Shown: piece after piece, positions 24,534 to 30,787 of the stretch
How the letters are laid out: every line of letters starts with the position of its first letter
How positions within the stretch are numbered: the stretch's first letter is position 1
Assembly: GCA_014360465.1 (NCBI GenBank)
Contig: JACIXQ010000015.1
Coordinates: forward strand, 1-40,129
Length of the DNA stretch: 40,129 nt
Reading direction: 5' to 3'
DNA from: a bacterium
GTDB lineage: Bacteria > Armatimonadota > JACIXR01
Program-made: the position numbers and the translations under genes
Notes under the pieces: model-generated
Database searches by the model: none
Seen by the model: only the letters and a program-made list of their open reading frames with translations
What the model was told of the DNA's origin: nothing

Positions 24534-25037
24534 ATGGGCAATTTCTTCCAAAATTTGCAACCCTACATCCAATACATCGTTATCTTTGATACCTTCCTTG
24601 TCCTAATTCTCCTAATACTCTTGTTCTCTCTTTCCTCCAAGGTGAAAGAGACGAATCGTCTCCTGCGCTGGCTCTCGGAAGGAGAGAGGCTTCAAGATGT
24701 CAAGCTCCTACTACTCCGCCAGCAGACATTTATGCAAGAGGTAGATGAAAACTTCGCTTCCCTTAAAAGGGATCTGAAAGAGCTACTGGAGAAGCACAAG
24801 GAAACAATTCAGAAAGTTGGCTTCATCCGTTTTGACGCCTTCAAAGATACCGGTGGTGAATTGAGTTTCTCCCTTGCCCTTCTCAATGGAAAAAACGAAG
24901 GCGTGGTAATAAGCAGTTTGCACGGAAGGGAGGGCTCAAGAGTTTATGGCAAAACAATCAAGAATGGTTCCTCCCTCTTCCCCCTTTCCGATGAGGAGAA
25001 GGAAGCGATAAGAAGAGCTTTGAGCGGAGGTGAATGA
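24534..25037 (+). CDS. DUF4446 membrane-anchored protein
   Basis: A 167-residue protein with one membrane segment (about 16-36), a coiled-coil-like helix (VKETNRLLRWLSEGERLQDVK onward to about residue 95) and a small C-terminal domain. The motif VGFIRFDAFKDTGGELSFSLALLNGKNEGVVISSLHGREGSRVYGK is the DUF4446 signature, given here as a paraphrase of separated parts: VGFIRFDAF, GGELSFSLALL, VVISSLHGRE. It begins 4 nt after rph and overlaps the chaperonin ribosome site. Function is unknown; in Firmicutes it is often found near cell-division or chromosome-partition genes. Confidence 0.85.
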   Translation: MGNFFQNLQPYIQYIVIFDTFLVLILLILLFSLSSKVKETNRLLRWLSEGERLQDVKLLLLRQQTFMQEVDENFASLKRDLKELLEKHKETIQKVGFIRFDAFKDTGGELSFSLALLNGKNEGVVISSLHGREGSRVYGKTIKNGSSLFPLSDEEKEAIRRALSGGE

Positions 25038-25041
25038 TGAA

Positions 25042-26622
25042 ATGGCAGGAGAGGTGAAGAATGTATCAAAGTCCGAAGTTGACGAGAGGTTATCAGCCCT
25101 CTTGAACAACGCATCAGCTATCAGGGCTGTTGCTTCCGCCGTTGAGGGAACTATAGGTCCAAAAGGACTGAATTGTATGCTCGTTGATAGGTTCGGCGAT
25201 GTCGTCATAACTAACGACGGCGCTACCATTCTGAGCAAGATAGAAGTTAACCATCCCGCTGGGAAGATGTTGATAAATGCGGCTAAGGCACAGGATGAGG
25301 AAGTTGGGGACGGAACGACCACCGTCACGCTACTCGCCTCAACCATCATTACCGAGGGAGTGAATCAGGTCCTCAGGGGAGTTCCTATAGCGAAAGTAAT
25401 TGAAGGGATAAGAGTGGGGATAAAGAAGGCTATAGAGGTTATGAAGAAGCATAGCCGACCGATTGAAGACTTCTCCTCTCCCCTTCTCTATCGTGCCGCC
25501 TATGTTGCGGGGCGCGAAAACGAGGATATAGCGAGGATAACAGTGGATGCGGGCAGGATTATGGGAAAAGAAAAACTTCTTGACCCCTCGTTTAAGTTGA
25601 AGGATATGGTCGTGGCAAAGGAAGGAGCAAATAACGAGGTTTTCCTCGGCTTAATAATAGAAAAGGAGAGGATGAACCGCCAGATGCCACGCAAAGTGGA
25701 GAAAACACCTGTCTTGGTTGTTGATGATGCCCTTGAGCCGGAGGAGATTGAAGATGATGCCCTTGCCACAGAAAGCGGGTTCAGGGAATACCAGAGGCTA
25801 CGACAGGAATTCAAGCAAGGGATAGAGAGGATAATTTCCCTTGGAGTGAAGTTCGTGGCAGTCTCCAAGGGAGTTGATAGATTAGCAGAGGAGATGCTGA
25901 CCGATGCCGGCGTTATGGTTCTCAGACGACTTTCAAACAAGGATATAAACAAAATCTCCGAACATACAGGAGCAAAACCGATAAAAAGGACCTCGCTCTC
26001 AAAGTCAAAAGAGGAGTTGCAATCGTTCCTGGGCTATGCTGAGATGGTGGTCCACGATGAGAAACTTGAACATACCCGCATTATGGGAGGCAAGGGCAAA
26101 CCAATGGCGACGATACTCGTTGGCGCATCTACCGAGGAGGTCAAAGAGGAAAGAGAGAGAATAGCAAAGGATTCAGCCGCAGCAGTCCAAGCGGCGATAA
26201 AAGAAGGTGTCCTCCCAGGTGGTGGGGCAATAGAGCTCTATGCGATAAAGGAGGTCCAGAAAGCAAGGGACGAGGTGAAGGGAATGGCTGTCTACGGGAT
26301 AGATTGTGTGATAGAAGCCCTCAAGAAACCCCTTACCCAGATAGTCCTTAATGCGGGCTTCAATCCCCTTGAGAAAATAGGCGATGTGCTTGCTCAACAA
26401 GCCCAGACCGATAACGACGCCCTCGCCATAGACTGTGATACTGGCGAGGTGGTAGATATGATGGAGATGGGGATAGTTGACCCCACCTTGGTCAAAATAT
26501 TCGCCCTCAAAACCGCAGGTGAGCTCGCTGAGGCAATTCTTCGCATAAATATGATTATCAAGAAAAAGGAGGAACCACCCACAGAGGAGAAGGAAAAATC
26601 AGCTCCAAAAGAGGAATTCTAA
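25042..26622 (+). CDS. Group II-type (thermosome-like, bacterial 'group III') chaperonin
   Basis: A 526-residue ATP-dependent folding chamber subunit of the archaeal/eukaryotic thermosome type, not GroEL. It has the group II signatures TNDGATIL (57-64), VGDGTTTVTLLA (88-99, Asp90), GGGAIE (393-398) and IVDPTLVK. An apical helical protrusion acts as a built-in lid (region LEPEEIEDDALATE onward), and there is no GroES site. The C-terminus is charged (KKKEEPPTEEKE) without a GGM tail. The start at ATG 25042 is preferred over the GTG at 25030, because the GGAGGT site overlaps the GTG and stands 10 nt before the ATG. It is in an operon with cell-wall and RNase PH genes rather than with dnaK or groES. 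Confidence 0.92.
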   Translation: MAGEVKNVSKSEVDERLSALLNNASAIRAVASAVEGTIGPKGLNCMLVDRFGDVVITNDGATILSKIEVNHPAGKMLINAAKAQDEEVGDGTTTVTLLASTIITEGVNQVLRGVPIAKVIEGIRVGIKKAIEVMKKHSRPIEDFSSPLLYRAAYVAGRENEDIARITVDAGRIMGKEKLLDPSFKLKDMVVAKEGANNEVFLGLIIEKERMNRQMPRKVEKTPVLVVDDALEPEEIEDDALATESGFREYQRLRQEFKQGIERIISLGVKFVAVSKGVDRLAEEMLTDAGVMVLRRLSNKDINKISEHTGAKPIKRTSLSKSKEELQSFLGYAEMVVHDEKLEHTRIMGGKGKPMATILVGASTEEVKEERERIAKDSAAAVQAAIKEGVLPGGGAIELYAIKEVQKARDEVKGMAVYGIDCVIEALKKPLTQIVLNAGFNPLEKIGDVLAQQAQTDNDALAIDCDTGEVVDMMEMGIVDPTLVKIFALKTAGELAEAILRINMIIKKKEEPPTEEKEKSAPKEEF

Positions 26623-26666
26623 GTTTCTTGAAAAAGCGCTGGGCACCTCTTCTCAAAGGTGAATCG

Positions 26667-26701
26667 TTTTGAAAGCTCTTTTTGTTTGTTCGCTTTCAAA
26701 A
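26667..26701. other. Stem-loop after the chaperonin gene
   Basis: TTTTGAAAGC and GCTTTCAAAA pair perfectly (10 bp) over a 15-nt loop that is T-rich. It lies 44 nt after the chaperonin stop. The T-run is in the loop, so it is not a textbook terminator; it may act as a 3' mRNA end structure. Confidence 0.4.
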
Positions 26702-26704
26702 TCT

Positions 26705-26849
26705 CAATCCATAAGGGAACATTTTTCTTGAGATATGGACGAGAACGCCTAAGCTCTATTTCCTTTGGTGCTTCTCTCTACCAGCTGGCATTCACTTTTA
26801 TTATTGCTTGTCAGCTTTCAGGTGGAGTATGCTTCTTCCGGAATTGAGG
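26705..26849 (-). pseudogene. Second, highly decayed transposase N-terminus
   Basis: The minus strand here reads QAIIKVNASW and then, after a stop, REAPKEIE, matching RAIIKANASRYKQATKKEK of the neighbouring copy. The DNA of 26779-26849 is about 80 percent identical to 27009-27077. Stops and frame changes interrupt it. Confidence 0.5.
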
Positions 26850-27084
26850 AAAAGCGGCTATCCCATTCCCCTAAAAATCTTACCCCTTTGAAGTATACCA
26901 CTTTACCGCATCCCCTCAAGAGCCGTGCGATATAAGAGCGTGTCCAGTATAGAATTGTACATAACTCATTAAGTAAAAGCGTCTTCTCTTTCTTTGTTGC
27001 TTGTTTGTACCTGCTGGCATTCGCCTTTATTATTGCACGTTTGCCCTCAAGGGAGTATACTTCTTTCGGAATAGAGGCAATCAT
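26818..27084 (-). pseudogene. Truncated insertion-sequence transposase (N-terminal fragment)
   Basis: An 88-residue frame reads KRAIIKANASRYKQATKKEK and LLLNELCTILYWTRSYIARLLRG. This is the N-terminal helix-turn-helix of integrase-type transposases, whose usual form is A-S-K-K-E-K...LDEF-TGYHRKYAIRLL. The DDE catalytic part is missing. The end of the frame (SSIPEEAYS) runs into the second copy of the same start (SIPKEVYS). AGGAGGTG precedes its ATG. It sits just before the B12 riboswitch and is a dead relic. Confidence 0.5.
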
Positions 27085-27212
27085 CTTCTTACACCTCCTT
27101 TTAGAAGGTTTGTTATAGGAATAAATTGTAGGGGATGATTGCCTCTTGTCATCATTATTATTGAGGAAACTACCCCTTTTCGAGTAAATTATTTTTGAGG
27201 AAGAGCGCGAAG

Positions 27213-27241
27213 TTGACCTATTTTAAATTTACCTTTAAAAT
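27213..27241 (+). promoter_or_regulatory. Promoter of the B12-controlled operon
   Basis: TTGACC (27213-27218), a 17-nt spacer and TAAAAT (27236-27241). Transcription should begin near 27248, about 20 nt before the riboswitch closing stem. Confidence 0.7.
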
Positions 27242-27267
27242 TGATTAGGACAATTGAATACTGGCAC

Positions 27268-27417
27268 GGGAATGGATGCCGGGAAGTGCGGTGAAAATCC
27301 GCCGCTGCCCCGCAGCCGTGACCGGAACGAAACCTGCATTATGCCACTGGGGTTATATACCCTGGGAAGGCGCAGGGAGTAGGAATTTGCCGGAAGCCGG
27401 AAGACCGATCCATTCCC
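27268..27417 (+). promoter_or_regulatory. Cobalamin (B12) riboswitch aptamer
   Basis: A perfect 10-bp closing stem pairs GGGAATGGAT (27268-27277) with ATCCATTCCC (27408-27417). Inside are the conserved cobalamin-aptamer blocks: GGGAAGTGCGGTGAAAATCC, GCCGCTGCCCCGCAGCCGTGA, and the B12-box-like AAGCCGGAAGACCGATCC (27394-27411). The leader binds adenosyl- or methylcobalamin; family members normally turn expression off when B12 is abundant. It lies upstream of prepilin-like, btuF-like and btuD-like genes. Confidence 0.93.
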
Positions 27418-27420
27418 TTT

Positions 27421-27463
27421 AGCCTCACTCCGCATCGCGGGCGTGCGGAAGGGCTTTTTTATT
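27421..27463 (+). terminator. Riboswitch-associated intrinsic terminator
   Basis: TCCGCA (27429-27434) pairs with TGCGGA (27444-27449), with AGCC/GGCT outside, followed by six T (27455-27460). It begins 3 nt after the aptamer. It fits premature termination when B12 is bound. Confidence 0.75.
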
Positions 27464-27466
27464 CAT

Positions 27467-27504
27467 AAGCCCATCGTGCGCCCATTGCTGGTCACGATGG
27501 GCTT
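27467..27504 (+). other. Strong hairpin between riboswitch terminator and first start codon
   Basis: AAGCCCATCGTG pairs perfectly with CACGATGGGCTT (12 bp, 14-nt loop). AAGGAGGTGA starts 12 nt later and the ATG follows at 27531. No U-run follows, so it is not a terminator. It may stabilise read-through mRNA or insulate the ribosome site. Confidence 0.6.
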
Positions 27505-27530
27505 AATTGTTGCTTAAAGGAGGTGATTAA

Positions 27531-28241
27531 ATGAGAAAGAAGGGTTTTACCTTGATAGAATTGCTGGTAGTGATAGCGATAATCGCTATCCTATCTGCAA
27601 TTCTCTTCCCCGTCTTCTCCCGGGCAAGGGAGATGGCAAGAAAAGCGTCCTGTCAGAGCAACCTGAAGCAGATAATCACAGCGACGCTGATGTATGTGCA
27701 GGATTGGGATGGGAAATTCCCTCCCTTCTGGGCAGGAAGCGATGCCGAGGGTTCCTATTACTGGTATGGCTACAGGAAAAATGATGGCTCGGTCGACTTT
27801 ACCCGTGGACTGATATATCCCTACCTCAAGAACAAGGAAATAAGGGTTTGCCCGAGCTGGACCGCCACATCTCCCAATCCAGCTACAGGAGGCTGGGGCT
27901 ACGGCTACAACTGGTTCTATATCGGAGGAAGACCTGACCCTAACCTCTGGTGGGTTCCTGACCCAGCTTCGGATGCCGAACTAACCCATCCCTCGGAGAC
28001 GATTTGTTTTGCCGACTCAGCGGTCAAGAATTGGATGACTGGCTCGGGATTGATGGAGAGCGTCTCCATAACGCCACCAAGCCAGACTTGGGGCTGGTAC
28101 GATATGCATTTCCGCCACAACGACACGGCAAACGCCGCCTTCTGCGATGGTCACATAAAACCCCTTAAGCCAATCCTCAGAGATTCCCAATATCCCGAAC
28201 TGGGTGAACCCTCCCAGGACGATTATATGTTCTCAAGATGA
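27531..28241 (+). CDS. Type IV prepilin-like H-X9-DG protein under B12 control
   Basis: A 236-residue protein with a class III prepilin signal: KKG then [20 protein letters not shown], with cleavage expected before Phe and the hydrophobic helix at residues 5-27. The C-terminal part has the H-X9-DG motif ([14 protein letters not shown]), as in the large pilin-like families of Planctomycetes and Armatimonadota. A globular Trp-, Tyr- and Gly-rich domain lies between (residues 50-200), with Cys at about 42, 107, 164 and 205. It is the first gene after the cobalamin riboswitch and ends 44 nt before the btuF-like start. The sequence predicts a surface-displayed or pilus-incorporated protein; a role in B12 capture is inferred from context only. 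Confidence 0.9.
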   Translation: MRKKGFTLIELLVVIAIIAILSAILFPVFSRAREMARKASCQSNLKQIITATLMYVQDWDGKFPPFWAGSDAEGSYYWYGYRKNDGSVDFTRGLIYPYLKNKEIRVCPSWTATSPNPATGGWGYGYNWFYIGGRPDPNLWWVPDPASDAELTHPSETICFADSAVKNWMTGSGLMESVSITPPSQTWGWYDMHFRHNDTANAAFCDGHIKPLKPILRDSQYPELGEPSQDDYMFSR

Positions 28242-28285
28242 GCCCAAAACCGCACGCCCGCGAGGAGCTCAAGGAGGAACGAAAT

Positions 28286-29176
28286 ATGAGAAAATCATTT
28301 TCTTCACATATTCTTCTCTTTCTTCTACTTCTATTATCTTCCTTGGCATTTCCCTATCTCAAAGCCAGAGACGATAGGGGGAAAATAGTGATATTAAAAA
28401 ATCCTCCCCAAAGAATTGTCTCCCTTGCTCCCGCAACCACGGAAATGCTTTTTGCAATCGGCGTAGGTAAAAGGGTCGTAGGCGTAACCTCTTATTGCGA
28501 TTACCCGCCAGCAGCTAAAAAATTGCCTAAAGTTGGGGGATTTGTCAATCCAAGCCTGGAAAACATAATCAGCTTGAAACCCGACCTTGTGGTGGCAATG
28601 AGGGGAAACCCACTGAACCTTCTAAAAAGATTAGAAGAGCTTGGCTATCCAGTCTTCGCATTAAACCCAGGTAAAATCGCCGATGTCCTGAACGATATGG
28701 AGAGATTGGGTAAGATTACGGGAAGCAAGGAGGCGGATAAAGTAGTTAAAAGCTTGAAAGAAAGGTTGGAGAGAATGAGGAATATCGTGGCAAAAATTCC
28801 CTATAATAAACGACCAACCGTGATGATAGAACTATGGGATAATCCTCTTATAGTCTTTGGTAAGAATAGCATCGGGGGTGAAGTTATAGAACTTGCCGGG
28901 GGAAGAAACATAATTGAGGAAAATAGAACGCCTTATCCCAAGATCAGCCTTGAAGTCCTGCTCAAGAGACAGCCCGATGTCATCATTCTGGCGCATATGA
29001 CGAAGGTCAAAAAACCACTTGAGGAGGTCAAGGGAAGGGAAAACTGGGACAAGCTGAAGGCAGTAAATGAAGGTAGAGTTTACTCCATAGATGCGGATAT
29101 AATAGACCGCCCAGGACCGCGCCTTGTTCAGGCGGTTGAAATTCTCCATCGTTTGCTTTATCCTTCTAAAAGATGA
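28286..29176 (+). CDS. btuF: BtuF-like periplasmic binding protein for cobalamin
   Basis: A 296-residue class III (helical backbone) ABC substrate-binding protein. The signal peptide is RKSFSSHILLFLLLLLSSLA. Motifs are PPQRIVSLAPATTEMLFAIGVG, VVGVTSYCDYPPAAKKLPKVGGF, and NIISLKPDLVVA, followed by NWDKLKAVNEGRVYSID near the end. Such proteins carry B12 or ferric siderophores; the riboswitch favours B12. ATG 28286 is preferred because AAGGAGG lies 8 nt upstream; an earlier ATG at 28238 lacks one and would bury the signal. The gene overlaps the ATPase gene by 4 nt. The usual permease gene btuC between them is absent. Confidence 0.9.
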   Translation: MRKSFSSHILLFLLLLLSSLAFPYLKARDDRGKIVILKNPPQRIVSLAPATTEMLFAIGVGKRVVGVTSYCDYPPAAKKLPKVGGFVNPSLENIISLKPDLVVAMRGNPLNLLKRLEELGYPVFALNPGKIADVLNDMERLGKITGSKEADKVVKSLKERLERMRNIVAKIPYNKRPTVMIELWDNPLIVFGKNSIGGEVIELAGGRNIIEENRTPYPKISLEVLLKRQPDVIILAHMTKVKKPLEEVKGRENWDKLKAVNEGRVYSIDADIIDRPGPRLVQAVEILHRLLYPSKR

Positions 29177-30426
29177 TAGCGATAAAGACGATTTTGGAGG
29201 TAAAAGATGTCTCCTTCTCCTACAACGAGAAGGAGATATTGAAGGACATCACCTTTGATTTAAAAGAAGGGGAGATGCTGGGGGTCCTTGGACCGAATGG
29301 AGCAGGCAAGACGACCCTTCTCCGTATCATCTCGGGCGCCTTGCATCCTTCAAAAGGAACGGTTCTCGTTGATGGAAAAGAACTTCATCACATCCCCCCA
29401 AAAGAAAGGGCAAAGAAGATGGCTATTCTCCCCCAAAACGAGCCTCTTGTTGACTATTTAACCGTCCGGGAGATGGTTATGCTGGGAAGAATTCCCTATT
29501 TCTCCCTTCTTTTCGGACCGAAAAAGAAAGACGAGGAAGCAGTTGATAGGGCGCTGGAGATGGTCGGGATGAAGGGATTCGCCAACAGGAAGATGGGTCA
29601 ATTGAGCGGTGGAGAAAGGCAGAAGGTTCTCATAGCCCGTGCACTCGCCCAGGAACCAAGCCTCCTTATGCTTGATGAACCAATAGTCCACCTCGACCTA
29701 TCCCATCAACTGGAAATCCTATTTCTATTAAAAGAGCTGAAAGAGAAGAAAAAGCTATCCATCGTCTGTGTCCTTCACGATGTCAATCTTGCTTCATGTT
29801 TCTCCGATAAACTGCTTCTATTGAGGGATGGGCGAATCCAAGCATACGGCGAACCCCAAGAGGTTATAACCCCGGATAATTTGAAAAAGGTCTTCAATAT
29901 TCAAGCGATTATCAGGAGCAATCCCCTAAGCGCTCGTCCATACATAAGCATCATCCACCGAAAGGAATCAAGAGGTCCAAAAGTACATTTGATTGCAGGG
30001 GGAGGTAGCGGAAGGGAGATTATGGAGAGGCTTGTTAGCGAAGGATATTCCATAAGCTTGGGGGTAGTGAATGTCGGAGATAGCGATTACGAGACAGCTG
30101 AGTCGCTGGAGATACAATGTGCAGAAGAAGCCCCATTCGCGCCTATCTCCGATGAAGCGTTTAACAGGGCACTTGAATTGCTCAGGGAAACTAATGTTGT
30201 CATAATAGCGCCCATTCCATTCGGCTGGGGAAATCTCAGGAACCTGGAACTTGCTCGACTCGCTCAGCGGGAAGGCAAAGTTGTGCTGATAGCGGGCAAC
30301 GATTTGGAGGAAAGGGATTTCACAAATGGGAAGGCTAAAAAGATTATTGAAGAGCTGATGCAAAACGGGGCGAGGCTATTTCATTCAATTGATGAACTTC
30401 TGAAAATTCTAAGAGAACTGGTATGA
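29173..30426 (+). CDS. btuD: BtuD-like ABC ATPase fused to a C-terminal domain
   Basis: A 417-residue protein. Residues 1-255 are an ABC ATPase of the B12/siderophore class: Walker A GPNGAGKTT (about 40-48), Q-loop LPQNEP, signature LSGGERQKV, Walker B LLMLDEP and the switch His in VLHDVN. Residues 270-417 form a second alpha/beta domain (KVHLIAGGGSGREIMERLV, LGVVNVGDSDYETA, IAPIPFGWGNLRNLELA, ERDFTNGKAKKI). This domain is also seen attached to such ATPases in Firmicutes and archaea. It may bind a nucleotide or corrinoid ligand; function unknown. It starts inside the btuF stop and overlaps the DUF167 gene by 4 nt. No permease gene is adjacent. Confidence 0.9.
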   Translation: MIAIKTILEVKDVSFSYNEKEILKDITFDLKEGEMLGVLGPNGAGKTTLLRIISGALHPSKGTVLVDGKELHHIPPKERAKKMAILPQNEPLVDYLTVREMVMLGRIPYFSLLFGPKKKDEEAVDRALEMVGMKGFANRKMGQLSGGERQKVLIARALAQEPSLLMLDEPIVHLDLSHQLEILFLLKELKEKKKLSIVCVLHDVNLASCFSDKLLLLRDGRIQAYGEPQEVITPDNLKKVFNIQAIIRSNPLSARPYISIIHRKESRGPKVHLIAGGGSGREIMERLVSEGYSISLGVVNVGDSDYETAESLEIQCAEEAPFAPISDEAFNRALELLRETNVVIIAPIPFGWGNLRNLELARLAQREGKVVLIAGNDLEERDFTNGKAKKIIEELMQNGARLFHSIDELLKILRELV

Positions 30427-30635
30427 AAAAAGTCCTGGAAATAAAAGTTATACCTGGAGCGAAAACGGAAGAAGTTATAGAGGGAGACCCCTTGGTTGTA
30501 AAGGTTAAGGAAAAGGCTGAAAAAGGAAAAGCGAACGAAGCTGTGATAAAACTCCTCTCCCGCTACTTCAAAGCGAAGGTACGGATAATCCGGGGCGAGA
30601 AAAGCAGACACAAGCTCGTTGAAATAGATGAGTAA
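30423..30635 (+). CDS. DUF167 (YggU-type) small protein
   Basis: A 70-residue protein of the DUF167 family. LEIKVIPGAKTEEVIEG, PLVVKVKEKAEKGKANEAVIKLL and VRIIRGEKSRHKLVEI are the hallmarks. Family members are small alpha/beta proteins of unknown role. It overlaps the ATPase gene by 4 nt and ends the operon. Confidence 0.92.
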   Translation: MKKVLEIKVIPGAKTEEVIEGDPLVVKVKEKAEKGKANEAVIKLLSRYFKAKVRIIRGEKSRHKLVEIDE

Positions 30636-30736
30636 GCAGATTTGCTTTACCAATATTTCCTATAAACATTGATGAATTCAACAAGCCCCTGATGTCATTT
30701 TCCTAAAGTTCAATACATTATGGGATTATACAAAAA

Positions 30737-30764
30737 TTGACCATCTGTCAGAATTGTAGATAAT
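30737..30764 (+). promoter_or_regulatory. Promoter of the membrane/propeller-like gene
   Basis: TTGACC (30737-30742), a 16-nt spacer and GATAAT (30759-30764). The leader would hold AAAAAGGAAG before the ATG at 30788. An in-frame-looking ATG at 30763 lies inside the -10 box and cannot be used. Confidence 0.55.
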
Positions 30765-30787
30765 GGAATTAAAAAGGAAGTCTCCCT

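Noticed and set aside
25042-26622. Chaperonin as GroEL
   Set aside because: It lacks the GroES-binding loop and the GGM tail and has the group II lid and motifs instead.
26659-26847. Plus-strand 62-residue frame
   Set aside because: It is the antisense reading of the decayed transposase remnant, without a ribosome site.
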